NCBI RefSeq assembly: GCF_027922005.1
Contig: NZ_BSEV01000002.1
Coordinates: 620,001-684,000, forward strand
Length of the DNA: 64,000 nt
Source: Streptosporangium carneum
GTDB taxonomy: Bacteria > Actinomycetota > Actinomycetes > Streptosporangiales > Streptosporangiaceae
Direction of reading: 5' to 3'
Position numbers and translations under genes: made by a program. The notes beneath the pieces are model-generated. The model had not been told where the DNA came from, ran no database searches, and saw only the letters and a list, made by a program, of their open reading frames with translations. Below are positions 45,159 to 54,639 of this stretch, in pieces. Positions within the stretch are counted from its first letter, which is position 1. Each line of letters starts with the position of its first letter.

Positions 45159-48016
45159 CGGGCGGACGGCTCTCTGGCTGGCTCGGACATGTCATGGGAG
45201 GCGTGGCCGTCCGCGGCCCGTGAGCCGGGCGCGGCCAGGATCGAGACGACCAGCGCCATCACGGCCTGGGCCCAGAGCCAGCGGCTGTGCCAGGGGTCGC
45301 CCGGCGGCGTGGGGGGAACCGTGACCGGCTGGGTCAGCCGCCACACGCCGAGCGTGCGCGACAGGCTCATTCTTGCCAGCGCGGGCTGGGAGTCGAGCGC
45401 GTCGCTGATCTCCTGGCTCACCGGCGGGCTCACCACGACGAACCGGATCCCGTAGGCGGCCAGCACGCCCGCGTCGTCGCCGCCTCTGCCCGAGGCCAGT
45501 CCGGCCGCCGCGACGGCGACCCGCTCCCTCGGCCCCGGCGGCGTGGGGATGTCCGCCTCGCCGACCAGCGGGGTACGGCCGCGCAGCACGGTGAAGGTCA
45601 GTCCCTCGTCCTGCGCGCGCAGAAGCAGGGTCCGCTCGCCTCCGCCCGAGTTGAGCGCGGCCAGCGCGGGCATCACGTCGCGGACGTTCCCGTCGAGGGG
45701 TCCCCTGACGCCTCCGGTGACCCACATGCCCGCCGCGAGCACCGGTGTGGAGAAGGCGATCGCCACGACCACGAGCGCGGCGACCCTGCGAAGCCCTCCC
45801 GCCGCCCTGAACTCGGCGATCCGGTCGGCGGTGAGCGCGGCCACCACGAGCATGCCGGTCGCGGCGAGGGCCAGCGGCACGCCCGGCCAGGCGGGGGCCT
45901 GCGCGTCGGCGTTCAGCGAGGTGACCTGGGTCCGGCTGACCAGGATCGCCACCAGCACGCCGAAGAGCGCGACGCCCCAGCCGACGGCGATGACCATCCG
46001 GTTGCGGCGCATCAGCAGCGCGGCCAGGCAGGCGGCGATGAGGCCGCCGGTCACCCAGAGCGGCGGCATGCCGGGGCCGCCCGGGCTGAGCAGCAGCAGC
46101 GAGGAGGCGGGCAACGAGGCGTCGACCAGGTCGGGCTGGTGCAGTCCCGCCTCGAGCAGGAGCTGACCCGGGTTGGCGACCACCTGGGCCAGCCAGGGGA
46201 ACAGCAGCGCCACGGGAACGCCGAAGGCGATGACCACCGAGCCGGTGAGTCCCTTGCGCGGGAAGGCGAGCGCGGCCAGCGCGCCGAGGACCAGCGTGAG
46301 CGGGTAGACGAGCGGGGCGAAGGCCGTGCCGACCGTGAGCAGGAGGCCGAGGCCCCAGGCCGCGCGGCGCACCCTGCGGCCCTGTCCGGTCAGCAGCGTG
46401 GTGGCCAGCGCCGCGTAGACGGGCAGCAGCGTGAAGACCACGGCGGTGCCGAGCCTTCCGCTCGCGACGGCTCCTGTGGCGACGGGCAGCAACGCGTACG
46501 AGGAGGCCAGCCAGACGCGGGTCCACCGCCCGCGGATCATCGACCTGGTCGCCGCGTAGGCGGAGAGTCCCGCCAGCGGCACGCAGCCCAGCAGCAGCAC
46601 GGTGACCGCGAGCCAGGGCTTGCCGAACAGCACCGTGGAGAGCAGGGCGAGCACCGCGACGTACGGCGGCGCCCAGGCGTCGCTGCCGAGACCCGCCTGG
46701 TGGTAGCCCTCGGCGTAGAGGCGCCACAGGTCGGAGGAGCCGCCGATCACCGGGACCAGCGCGCCGCCTCCGAGGCGCGAGCCGCCGATCAGCCCGCGTT
46801 CGGCGACGAGCGTGACGGCGATCAGGACCAGCAGGAGCAGCGTCCCCGGGTTGCCGAAGAACCGCCGCGTGGCCCCGGCGTCGTCGGTGAGCAGCTCCTC
46901 CCCGTCCTCCTGCGCGAGGCCGGCGGCGTGGTGGCGGCCCGCGGACTCCACGAAACCGGTCCCGGCGAGATAGCTCTGGAACCGGTCGGCGAGCCGCCGG
47001 TAACCGGCGCCCGGCGGGGTGAGCAGCATCGCCGCCGCCGCGCCGTTCCGTCTCCTGCTCGCGGCGCGGGCGCGGCGGGCCCTGACGAGCCTGCTCGGAT
47101 GCCCGATCACGGAGCCGAGCGCGAGGGCCTCGTCCAGCGCGTTGGCGGGCTGCTTGGCGACCAGGAACAGCAGCGTGTGGAAGAGCGAGCTCGCGAGGTT
47201 GCGGACCAGCGCCCACGGCAGCGACCGCAACGGCAGGTTCGCCATGACCACGAACATGGCGTTGCGGCGGTCGAGGCGGCGGGGGTGGTCGCCGCTGACG
47301 GTGATGCGGCGGCGTCTCCTGCTCGCGGCCTCCGCGTGCCAGGCGACCGCGTCGGTGACGTTGCGCACCCGGTATCCGGCGGCCCTGACCCGCCAGCACA
47401 GGTCGAGGTCGTCGCGGAACAGCGGCAGGAAGGGGTCGAGCCCGCCGACCTCCTCCCAGACGTCCCTGCGGATCAGCATGCCCGCCGTCGAGACCGATAG
47501 CACGTCCCTGAGACCGGCGTACTGCCCCTGGTCGAACTCGCGGGGGTCGATCCCGGTGTCCCTGCGGCCCCTCAGGTCGACGGTGACGCCGACTTCGAGC
47601 AGGAGCCTGCGGTCCAGCCAGTCGAGGAGCTTGGGGCCGAGCACCCCGGCCTGCGGGTCCTCGTCGGCGGCCCGCAGGAGGGCTTCGAGGGCGCCCTCGT
47701 CCGGCGCGCAGTCGTCGTGCAGCAGCCAGATCCACTCCTGTCCCTCCGCCGGACCCAGCTTGCCGAGGACGGTGGTGACGGCCTCGCCGAAGCTCGTCGA
47801 GCGTGGAAGGGTGAGGACGGCGCTGCGGCCCAGGGTGCCGGTCAGCAACGCGGCGCTGCCGTCTCTGCTGCCGTTGTCGACCCCGACCGCCCGGTCGACG
47901 GGGCGGGTCTGCCCCAGCAGCGCGTCGAGGGTCTCCCTCAGCCAACGAGCGCCGTCGTGGGCCACGACGATCGCGGTGACGGTGTGGTGGGGGTTGGGGG
48001 AGTCGGTGATGGACAT
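45155..48016 (-). CDS. Giant family 2 glycosyltransferase with polytopic membrane C-terminus
   Basis: About 953 residues. A GT2 domain (about 10-300) opens VTAIVVAHDGARWLRETLDALL, with acidic HDDCAPDE and FRDDLDLCWRVRAAG. The remainder has about a dozen or more membrane helices with external loops, much like the large envelope glycosyltransferases that precede DUF5719. The ATG at 48016 is preferred, as the GT fold starts nearby; a frame continues 17 residues further. It probably adds a sugar from a lipid or nucleotide donor to an exported polymer; the substrate is unknown. Lies downstream of the whiB terminator, so it has its own promoter in 48017-48092. Confidence 0.87.
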   Translation of the reverse strand: MSITDSPNPHHTVTAIVVAHDGARWLRETLDALLGQTRPVDRAVGVDNGSRDGSAALLTGTLGRSAVLTLPRSTSFGEAVTTVLGKLGPAEGQEWIWLLHDDCAPDEGALEALLRAADEDPQAGVLGPKLLDWLDRRLLLEVGVTVDLRGRRDTGIDPREFDQGQYAGLRDVLSVSTAGMLIRRDVWEEVGGLDPFLPLFRDDLDLCWRVRAAGYRVRNVTDAVAWHAEAASRRRRRITVSGDHPRRLDRRNAMFVVMANLPLRSLPWALVRNLASSLFHTLLFLVAKQPANALDEALALGSVIGHPSRLVRARRARAASRRRNGAAAAMLLTPPGAGYRRLADRFQSYLAGTGFVESAGRHHAAGLAQEDGEELLTDDAGATRRFFGNPGTLLLLVLIAVTLVAERGLIGGSRLGGGALVPVIGGSSDLWRLYAEGYHQAGLGSDAWAPPYVAVLALLSTVLFGKPWLAVTVLLLGCVPLAGLSAYAATRSMIRGRWTRVWLASSYALLPVATGAVASGRLGTAVVFTLLPVYAALATTLLTGQGRRVRRAAWGLGLLLTVGTAFAPLVYPLTLVLGALAALAFPRKGLTGSVVIAFGVPVALLFPWLAQVVANPGQLLLEAGLHQPDLVDASLPASSLLLLSPGGPGMPPLWVTGGLIAACLAALLMRRNRMVIAVGWGVALFGVLVAILVSRTQVTSLNADAQAPAWPGVPLALAATGMLVVAALTADRIAEFRAAGGLRRVAALVVVAIAFSTPVLAAGMWVTGGVRGPLDGNVRDVMPALAALNSGGGERTLLLRAQDEGLTFTVLRGRTPLVGEADIPTPPGPRERVAVAAAGLASGRGGDDAGVLAAYGIRFVVVSPPVSQEISDALDSQPALARMSLSRTLGVWRLTQPVTVPPTPPGDPWHSRWLWAQAVMALVVSILAAPGSRAADGHASHDMSEPAREPSAR

Positions 48017-48092
48017 GCGTCCCGTGTTCAGGAGGAGCTGATGATCGGCGCGACCACGATACGGCACCCTCTGTCAGGCTATGCCTGATGCA

Positions 48093-48129
48093 CGAAAAAA
48101 GGGTCACGTGGCCGCAGGCCACGTGACCC
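48093..48129 (-). terminator. Intrinsic terminator of the whiB gene
   Basis: GGGTCACGTGGCC (48101-48113), loop GCA and GGCCACGTGACCC (48117-48129) form a perfect 13-bp stem. On the minus strand it is followed by TTTTTT (48100-48095), the textbook layout. Its position 47 bases after the whiB stop fits. Confidence 0.95.
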
Positions 48130-48175
48130 CCCGATATATGATCAAACGCTCACAGTGAGCGTGTGAACCTCTTCC

Positions 48176-48436
48176 TCAGACCGCCTCACGCTTGATCCTG
48201 CGGCGTTCCCGCTCTGAGAGACCCCCCCAGATCCCGAACCGCTCGTCATGCTCGAGGGCGTACTCAAGGCATTCGGCACGCACCTCGCACGAGCGGCAGA
48301 CCTTCTTGGCCTCCCGAGTGGATCCCCCCTTCTCCGGGAAGAACGCCTCAGGGTCGGTCTGCGCGCACAGCGCGCGTTCCTGCCAACCAAGCTGCTCTTC
48401 AGCGATGCTGTCCTGTGCGATGACCAGGTCGGCCAC
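48176..48436 (-). CDS. whiB2: WhiB family iron-sulfur regulator (WhiB2/WhmD-like)
   Basis: 86 residues. The four cluster cysteines are Cys24 (RALCAQTDPEAFFPE), Cys47, Cys50 (VCRSC) and Cys56 (AECLEYAL), the C-x22-C-x2-C-x5-C pattern; the G(I/V)WGG turn (GIWGG, 68-72) and a basic tail (ERERRRIKREAV) follow. GTG 48436 is placed by GGGAGG eight bases upstream; GTG 48454 also reads in frame. WhiB2 is essential for septation in mycobacteria and WhmD-like in streptomycetes. The gene is next to the fbiA region, as Rv3260c is. Confidence 0.94.
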   Translation of the reverse strand: MADLVIAQDSIAEEQLGWQERALCAQTDPEAFFPEKGGSTREAKKVCRSCEVRAECLEYALEHDERFGIWGGLSERERRRIKREAV

Positions 48437-48524
48437 TGCACACCTCCCTGCCACCCGCCCGCAAATGGAGCCCCCCTATGAACGCCTCCCTCTTACCCAC
48501 CAGCAGGAAGGCGTAACAACACGT

Positions 48525-48536
48525 GTGTAATTACAC
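48525..48536. promoter_or_regulatory. Perfect 12-bp palindrome upstream of whiB
   Basis: GTGTAATTACAC is self-complementary and lies about 90 bases before the whiB start in the spacer shared with the Pro/Gln-rich membrane protein gene. It could be an operator or promoter element; no known regulator motif is assigned. Confidence 0.45.
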
Positions 48537-48664
48537 GCGCGTGGCCTGTGTGACGTCAAGCGGCATGCCGGTATCCGGGGAAAGACCTGCTCTCCCCGGT
48601 TCTGGGTCGTGTGCCTGCCTGGACCGGCGACCGTCCGGACGTCCGTGACGATCGCCTGGCCCGT

Positions 48665-50770
48665 TCAGTGCTCTCGGCGGTCGGAACCGTACCAGGACAT
48701 GTTCTGCTCCTGACCGGGGCCCACCCTTTCTCTGTCCGAGCTTTCCTCTCCGGTGACCTGAGCCGAGCGCTCGGGCTTGTATATCGCGGTCGGGTCGATG
48801 GGCTGGGAGTCCCAGGACCTCGCGGACGGGCTGGGCCCGCTGAGCGGATCTCCCTGGTAGGCGGCGGGGTCGAACCTGAGCGTCGTCTCCGCCGGGGTCT
48901 CCCACTGGCCGCCCTGCTGGTACGGCTGCTGCGCCGGGGGCGCCTGCTGGGCCTGCGGGTGGCCGAACGGGTCGTCGTAGGAGCCGCCCGCCTGCGAGGA
49001 GGTGTACTCGGGGACCCTCAGCTGCGGCTCGGTTCCCCCCTGTGACGTGGGCTGCGAGACGCCCTGCGACTGCTGGTAGCTCTCCGCCTGCTGGTAGGCC
49101 TGCGCCATCTGCTGGGAGCGGAGGTCGACCGGGTCGGGGGCGGGAGCCGGGTAGTGCAGGTTCGGCTCGGTCTGGCGGGCGTACTCCGCGCCGGAGTAAC
49201 CGGTGAACGGCTGGCCGTAGTTCTCCGGCGGCTGCGGGAAGCCCTGCTGTCCCTGGCTGTCGAAGGAGAGCCTCGGCTGGCTGTCGGAGCCGCTGTACGG
49301 CGAGGCCCCCTGCGCCTCGGACTGCGCCGCGTAGAAGGGAGCCTGCTGTTCGGGCTGCTGGGCGTAGCCGGGAAGCTGAGGCTCGGCGGGCGGGGTGTAA
49401 CCGGGAAGCTGGGGGTCGGTGTACGCGGAGGCCTGCGGCTGCTCGGCCGGGGCGGCGTAGCCCGGCGGGTCGTAGGCGGTCGCCGGTGAGTCGTAGGCCG
49501 TGGCCGGTGAGTCGTAGGCCGTGGCGGGCGGGTCGTAGGCCGCACCCTGGGACTCGTACGGCTTGGCCTGGGGCTGCGCGTCCGCGGGGACGTACGGCCC
49601 TGGGGTGTAGACCTCGGCGGAGGACGGGGAGGCGGGCTGCGCCGGGGACTGGCCGTAGGAGGAGGGCTGCGTGCCGTACGGCTGGCTGTCCCCCGGCTGC
49701 GGGTAGGAGGCGGGGGAACCCGGCGAGCTCTGGGAGGTCTGGGGGTAGGCCTCGTTCGGGGAGGAGCCGTAGCCGTGCGCCTGGCCGTATCCCTCCGCCG
49801 CGCCCGTGGAGGCGCTGGAGCTCGGCGCGGGGGGAAGCGCGGGCGGGCTGTAGGGAAGCTGGACCATCGGGGCGGGCTGGGCCTGCTGCGGGTAGGCGTT
49901 CCCGCTCTGGTCATGCCCGGGGAAGCCGTGCTGGGAGGTCTGCTCCTGGGCGTGGAAGCCCTGGTGGGGGGCCTGATGGGAAGGCTGGTGGGAGGGCTGG
50001 TCGTGCGGCGGGAAGCCCTGCTGTTGGAGCGGCTCCTGAACGTGGAAGCCCGGCTGCGCGCCCTGCTCGTACGGCGGGAAGCCCTGCTGCTGGGCCTGGT
50101 CCTGCGGGTGGAAGCCCTGCTGGGGAGCGGCCTGCTCGTGCGGCGCGTAGCCGTGCTGGGCGGCCTGGTCCAGGGTGTGAAGTCCCGGGGGCGGGACCTG
50201 AGGAGCGCCCTGGGGCGGGAGCTGAGCGCCCTGGGGGCCCGCGGGGCCGCCCTGCGGGGTGGCGTATTGTTCCTGCGAGGGGAAGATCGGGCCGTGGGGA
50301 ACGGCGGAGCCCTTCGTCCCCGAGGCTCTCGCGGCCGACCCGGCGGAGGCGGCCCTCGGCAGCAGGTAGGCCAGGGCGAGGCCGGTCAGCGCGAGGGTCG
50401 GGAGGGTGAGGACGAAGAACTCGAACTTCTCCCTGAAGTCCGTCTCCCCGGCGAACAGGGCGCCGAACAGGCCGACCGTGCCGAAGAGCGCCGCCAGCCC
50501 GAGCGCGCCCAGGGCCACCTGGACCATGAGCTTCAGCCGGTCGATCGCCGGACCCGCGTTGCCCGCCAGGAGGACGGCGCCGACGAGCAGTGCGGTGGTC
50601 ACCGGAGAGGTGAAATCGTCCACCTTGGTGGCGGCGCGAAACGCGAAGGATGTTCCCGACGATGTACTGAACAGAAGCTGCTCGACGCCGATGAGAACGC
50701 GCGTGGACGCTACGGCGATCATGAGCCACGCGGCCGGCTCTCTGAGCCTGCTCGCCTCGACATTGATCAC
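48665..50770 (-). CDS. Membrane protein with a very long Gln/Pro/Tyr-rich tail
   Basis: About 701 residues. Residues about 12-145 hold four membrane helices (LMIAVASTRVLIGVEQLLF, TALLVGAVLLAGN, VQVALGALGLAALFGTVGLF, FVLTLPTLALTGLALAYLLP). The other 550 residues are low complexity, with PPHDQ, QQQGF, PATAYDSPATAYD and GYTPPAEPQLPGYA-type units, presumably disordered in the cytoplasm. GTG 50770 with GGGGG five bases before it is preferred; TTG 50782 is in frame. No known domain. It lies between whiB and the divergent fbiA gene; function unknown. Confidence 0.7.
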   Translation of the reverse strand: MINVEASRLREPAAWLMIAVASTRVLIGVEQLLFSTSSGTSFAFRAATKVDDFTSPVTTALLVGAVLLAGNAGPAIDRLKLMVQVALGALGLAALFGTVGLFGALFAGETDFREKFEFFVLTLPTLALTGLALAYLLPRAASAGSAARASGTKGSAVPHGPIFPSQEQYATPQGGPAGPQGAQLPPQGAPQVPPPGLHTLDQAAQHGYAPHEQAAPQQGFHPQDQAQQQGFPPYEQGAQPGFHVQEPLQQQGFPPHDQPSHQPSHQAPHQGFHAQEQTSQHGFPGHDQSGNAYPQQAQPAPMVQLPYSPPALPPAPSSSASTGAAEGYGQAHGYGSSPNEAYPQTSQSSPGSPASYPQPGDSQPYGTQPSSYGQSPAQPASPSSAEVYTPGPYVPADAQPQAKPYESQGAAYDPPATAYDSPATAYDSPATAYDPPGYAAPAEQPQASAYTDPQLPGYTPPAEPQLPGYAQQPEQQAPFYAAQSEAQGASPYSGSDSQPRLSFDSQGQQGFPQPPENYGQPFTGYSGAEYARQTEPNLHYPAPAPDPVDLRSQQMAQAYQQAESYQQSQGVSQPTSQGGTEPQLRVPEYTSSQAGGSYDDPFGHPQAQQAPPAQQPYQQGGQWETPAETTLRFDPAAYQGDPLSGPSPSARSWDSQPIDPTAIYKPERSAQVTGEESSDRERVGPGQEQNMSWYGSDRREH

Positions 50771-51020
50771 AACTACCCCCAAAGGGTCCTCAGGTAAACC
50801 CGGGCCAAGTTTTGCACACGGCTGACTTAGGTGGCGGGAGACCCAGGAAGCCCATGAATCTCATAAGTACTTCATAGCACCCTATTAGGACATATTTCGG
50901 ACAGCTCCTGAGCCGACCCTGCCAGCGAAGACGCCTCTCATAACGATCAAGACAAGTCGGCTTCCCCGTGGTGTCGGGCCCTCCGAACAGCGCGGTCCGG
51001 GCAGTGAAACACTGGACGGC
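50771..51020. promoter_or_regulatory. AT-richer divergent spacer between the membrane protein gene and fbiA
   Basis: Around 50850-50900 the sequence is AT-rich for this genome (CATGAATCTCATAAGTACTT, CCTATTAGGACATATTTCGG), and probably carries one or both promoters. No confident -35/-10 pair can be named, and no terminator is expected here. Confidence 0.35.
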
Positions 51021-52040
51021 ATGCGCATTGTGTCCCTCGCCGGCGGAATTGGCGGCGCCCGTTTCCTGCGCGGCCTCCTCACCGCCGCTCCCGACTCCGA
51101 GATCACCGTCATCGGCAACACCGGTGACGACATCACCCTGTACGGCCTGCAGGTCTGCCCCGACCTGGACACCGTGATGTACACCCTGGGCGGCGGCATC
51201 GACGAGGAGCAGGGCTGGGGCAGACAGAAGGAGACACACGTCGTCAAGGAGGAGCTGGCCGCCTACGGCGTCGAGCCGCAGTGGTTCGGCCTCGGCGACC
51301 GCGACTTCGCCACCCACATCGTCCGTACCCAGATGCTCTCCGCCGGATATCCCCTGTCCGCTGTCACCGAGGCGCTGTGCGCGCGCTGGCAGCCGGGCGT
51401 GCGGCTGATCCCGATGACCGACGACCGGACGGAGACCCATGTGGTCATCTCCGACGAGCGTGGCCGCAGGGCCGTGCACTTCCAGGAGTGGTGGGTACGG
51501 CTGCGCGCCTCGGTGCCCGCCGAGCAGATCATCCTGGTCGGCGCGGACGAGGCCCGTCCCGCGCCCGGTGTGCTCCAGGCCGTCGCCGACGCCGACGTGG
51601 TGATCCTGCCGCCGTCCAACCCGGTGGTCAGCATCGGCACGATCCTGCAGATCAGGGGCATCCGCGAGGCGCTGGAGGCCAAGACCGTCGTCGGCGTCTC
51701 CCCCATCGTCGGCGGCGCGCCGGTCCGCGGCATGGCGGACGCCTGCCTCACCGCGATCGGCGTCGAGACCACCGCCCAGGCGGTCCTGGAACTGTACGGC
51801 TCACCGCTGGTGAACGGCTGGCTGGTCGCGGAGGAGGACGCGGGGGTCGCCCTCGACGGCGTGCGCGTCGAGGCCCGCCCCCTGATCATGCACGACGTCG
51901 AGTCGGCCGCCGCGATCGCCGGGGCCGCCCTCGACCTGGCCACGGCGCTCGCCGGAATCACCGGGACCGGCACAGGGACCGGGACAGGCTCGGGCCGGGC
52001 CGGGCAGTCGGACGCGGGCCGGGACGAGGCCGCCCGATGA
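51021..52040 (+). CDS. fbiA: 2-phospho-L-lactate transferase (CofD/FbiA)
   Basis: 339 residues. Opens with [18 protein letters not shown] and contains [20 protein letters not shown] and [18 protein letters not shown], the CofD/FbiA landmarks. In actinobacteria FbiA attaches the phosphoenolpyruvyl (or phospholactyl) moiety to the deazaflavin Fo in F420 synthesis. The C-terminal 25 residues are a Gly/Thr/Asp-rich tail ([15 protein letters not shown]), beyond the family end. Coupled to fbiB by ATGA. Same order as Rv3261-Rv3262. Confidence 0.95.
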   Translation: MRIVSLAGGIGGARFLRGLLTAAPDSEITVIGNTGDDITLYGLQVCPDLDTVMYTLGGGIDEEQGWGRQKETHVVKEELAAYGVEPQWFGLGDRDFATHIVRTQMLSAGYPLSAVTEALCARWQPGVRLIPMTDDRTETHVVISDERGRRAVHFQEWWVRLRASVPAEQIILVGADEARPAPGVLQAVADADVVILPPSNPVVSIGTILQIRGIREALEAKTVVGVSPIVGGAPVRGMADACLTAIGVETTAQAVLELYGSPLVNGWLVAEEDAGVALDGVRVEARPLIMHDVESAAAIAGAALDLATALAGITGTGTGTGTGSGRAGQSDAGRDEAAR

Positions 52041-53356
52041 GCAGGATCCGCCGCATCCAGGACGACCGCCCGGACGCCCGGCTGGAGATCTTCGCGATCC
52101 CCGGGATCCCGGAGGTCCGGGAGGGCGACGACGTCGGGGAGCTGATCGCCGCCGCCGTGCCGGACCTTCGCGACGGCGACATCCTCGTCGTCACCTCCAA
52201 GATCTCCAGCAAGGCCGAGGGCCGGGTCCGCAGAGGCGTCAGCCGTGTCGAGGCCGTCGCGGCGGAGACCACGAGGGTCGTCGCCCGCAGGGGCGAGACG
52301 GTGATCGCGCAGACCGCGCACGGTTTCGTCATGGCCGCCGCCGGGGTCGACGCCTCGAACACCGAGTCCGGCACCGTCGTGCTGCTCCCCGTCGACCCGG
52401 ACGCCTCGGCGGCCGCGGTGCGTGCGAGCGTCAGGCGGCGGCTCGGCGTCTCGGTCGGCGTGGTCGTCTCCGACACCTTCGGCCGCCCGTGGCGCAACGG
52501 CCAGACCGACATGGCGATCGGCGTCGCCGGGCTGACGCCCATGCTCGACTACCGGGGCATGTCCGACGACCACGGCAACGCGCTCGAGGTCACCATGACC
52601 GCGGTCGCCGACGAGTTCGCCGCGGCGGGCGACCTGGTCAAGGGCAAGCTCGCGCAGACCCCGGTCGCGGTGATCAGGGGGATGGCCGAGTACACCACGG
52701 AGGAGGACGGCCCCGGCGTCCGCGAACTGGTCCGCCAGCCGGAGGACGACATGTTCCGGTACGGCTCCCGTGACGTGCTCTTCGCCCGCAGGACGGTGCG
52801 CGAGTTCGCCGCCGAGCCGGTCGACGGCGCAAAGGTCCGCAGGGCGGTCGAGGCCGCGATCGCCGCGCCCGCCCCGCACCACACGACCCCGTGGCGTTTC
52901 GTGCTGCTGGAGTCGCCCGAGATCCGCGCCAAGCTGCTCGACGCCATGCGCGAGGCCTGGATCGCCGACCTGCGCGGCGACGGCTTCTCCGAGGAGGCGA
53001 TCGCGAGAAGGGTCAGGCGGGGAGACGTGCTGCGCGGCGCGCCGTACCTCGTGGTGCCCTGCCTGGTCATGGACGGCTCGCACACCTACCGCGACGACCG
53101 GCGCAACGCCGCCGAGCGCGAGATGTTCGTGGTCGCGGCGGGCGCGGGGGTGCAGAACCTCCTGGTCCAGCTCGCGGTCGAGGGTCTGGGCTCGGCCTGG
53201 GTCTCCTCCACCATGTTCTGCCGCCAGGTGGTGCGCGAGGTGCTCGACCTGCCCGCGAACTGGGACCCCATGGGCGCGGTGGCCGTCGGCCGCCCCGCCG
53301 CCCCGCCGCGCGACCGCGCCCCCAGACAGGCCGCCGACTTCATCGTGGTCCGCTGA
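52037..53356 (+). CDS. fbiB: F420:gamma-glutamyl ligase/FMN-binding reductase (FbiB)
   Basis: 439 residues, two fused domains. The N-terminal CofE ligase part (about 15-245) has [37 protein letters not shown] and [10 protein letters not shown]; the C-terminal nitroreductase fold (about 250-435) has [10 protein letters not shown] and [13 protein letters not shown]. FbiB adds the poly-gamma-glutamate tail to F420-0 and reduces dehydro-F420-0. It starts inside the fbiA stop (ATGA). The bifunctional form is the usual actinobacterial type. Confidence 0.95.
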   Translation: MSRIRRIQDDRPDARLEIFAIPGIPEVREGDDVGELIAAAVPDLRDGDILVVTSKISSKAEGRVRRGVSRVEAVAAETTRVVARRGETVIAQTAHGFVMAAAGVDASNTESGTVVLLPVDPDASAAAVRASVRRRLGVSVGVVVSDTFGRPWRNGQTDMAIGVAGLTPMLDYRGMSDDHGNALEVTMTAVADEFAAAGDLVKGKLAQTPVAVIRGMAEYTTEEDGPGVRELVRQPEDDMFRYGSRDVLFARRTVREFAAEPVDGAKVRRAVEAAIAAPAPHHTTPWRFVLLESPEIRAKLLDAMREAWIADLRGDGFSEEAIARRVRRGDVLRGAPYLVVPCLVMDGSHTYRDDRRNAAEREMFVVAAGAGVQNLLVQLAVEGLGSAWVSSTMFCRQVVREVLDLPANWDPMGAVAVGRPAAPPRDRAPRQAADFIVVR

Positions 53357-53385
53357 GCGGATGACCCGCTGACCAGGTGACGGAT

Positions 53386-53412
53386 GCCCGGGATCGGGGG
53401 CGGGTCCCGGGC
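53386..53412. terminator. Terminator-like hairpin between convergent fbiB and sigma gene
   Basis: GCCCGGGA (53386-53393) pairs perfectly with TCCCGGGC (53405-53412) around an 11-base G-rich loop, 29 bases after fbiB. No T-run follows. Confidence 0.55.
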
Positions 53413-53475
53413 CGTCTCCTGGCCGTGCACGGACGGCGGAGTCCGCCGAGCGGACGGCCGTCGCCGCCGCCCGGG

Positions 53476-54531
53476 TCAGGGCAGTGCGTCGGGCAGCCCG
53501 AATCCCGCGAAGTGGCCGGAGCCGAGGAACGAGGTGACCTCGGCGATCCGCCCGCCGCGCAGGGTCAGCACGTCGACCGCCCAGCCCAGGTGCGCGCCGG
53601 CCTCGTCGTCCCACAGGTAGCAGCCCACGCCGGGCTGGCCGTTCGCGCCGGTCGGCAGGTGCCGCCAGCTCCCGCAGCCGGTCAGCGGGATTCGTACGGC
53701 GAAGTCGGTGACGGCCTCGATGCCGCGGTACCAGTGCCCCAGCGGCGGCATCGACCAGGTGACGTCCTCGGTGAGCAGCGCCACCAGGGCGTCGGCGTCG
53801 CCGCGTTCCAACGCGGCGGAGTAACCGGCGACGACCTCCCGCACCCGGGCGTCGCCGATCCGGCGCAGCGTCCGCTGCTGGGTGAGGGAGGGAACCCGCT
53901 CCGCGACGACCCTGCGGGCCCGCGCCAGGGCGGAGTTCACCGACGTGGCCGAGGTGTCCATCATGGCGGCGATCTCGGCGGCGGAGAAGCCGAGGACCTC
54001 GAACAGCAGCAGCGCCGCCCGCTGGTTGCCCGGCAGGTGCTGCAGGGCGGCGACGAAGGCCAGCTCGACGGCTTCGCGCTGCTCGTAGCGCGCCCCCGGA
54101 CCGGCCGGGCCGTCGGCGAGGCCCGCGTCGGGGTAGGGCCCCAGCCAGGCGACCTCGGTCAGCGGGACGTCGCCGACCACGACTCGGTCGCTGGACGGGC
54201 CGAGATCGACGGGCAGGGCCCGCCTGCCACGGGTCTCGACGGCGTCCAGGCAGGTGCGGGTGGCCACGGTGTAGAGCCACGAGCGCAGCGAGCTGCGGCC
54301 CTCGAAGCGCGCGAGCCCCCGCCACGCCCGCAGCAGGGCCTCCTGCAGGGCGTCGTCGGCGTCGTGGGCGGAGCCGAGCATGCGATAGCAGTGGGCGTGC
54401 AGTTCCCGCTGCAACGGCCGGACGAGACGGGTGAACGCGTCGTCGTCCCCGTCGCGCGCCCGGGCCAGATCGAAATCCTCCACCCCCTGCACGGCGGGCT
54501 CGGCGGTCCGCGTGGAAAAAACTTCGCTCAC
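53476..54531 (-). CDS. Sigma-70 family factor with SnoaL-like C-terminal domain (TIGR02960/SigX5-like)
   Basis: 351 residues. Region 2 (about 30-95, HCYRMLGSAHDADDALQEALLRAW) and region 4 (about 150-205, LPGNQRAALLLFEVLGFSAAEIAAMMDTSATSVNSAL) are typical. The last 130 residues are a SnoaL/NTF2-like fold (VVAGYSAALERGDADALVALLTEDVTWSMPP). Regulatory C-terminal domains of this kind replace a separate anti-sigma factor in such families. The GTG at 54531 follows GGAAGA. Divergent from the alpha/beta-hydrolase gene, a plausible target. Confidence 0.9.
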   Translation of the reverse strand: MSEVFSTRTAEPAVQGVEDFDLARARDGDDDAFTRLVRPLQRELHAHCYRMLGSAHDADDALQEALLRAWRGLARFEGRSSLRSWLYTVATRTCLDAVETRGRRALPVDLGPSSDRVVVGDVPLTEVAWLGPYPDAGLADGPAGPGARYEQREAVELAFVAALQHLPGNQRAALLLFEVLGFSAAEIAAMMDTSATSVNSALARARRVVAERVPSLTQQRTLRRIGDARVREVVAGYSAALERGDADALVALLTEDVTWSMPPLGHWYRGIEAVTDFAVRIPLTGCGSWRHLPTGANGQPGVGCYLWDDEAGAHLGWAVDVLTLRGGRIAEVTSFLGSGHFAGFGLPDALP

Positions 54532-54639
54532 ACCGACGATTCTTCCCCACGGCGGGAGTCTCCCTTTTCGGCCGGGCACCGGGGCTCCGGCCGACCCTCG
54601 GTTCCGGCCGGATGTCACAGCACCGTTCCAGGAGATCTC

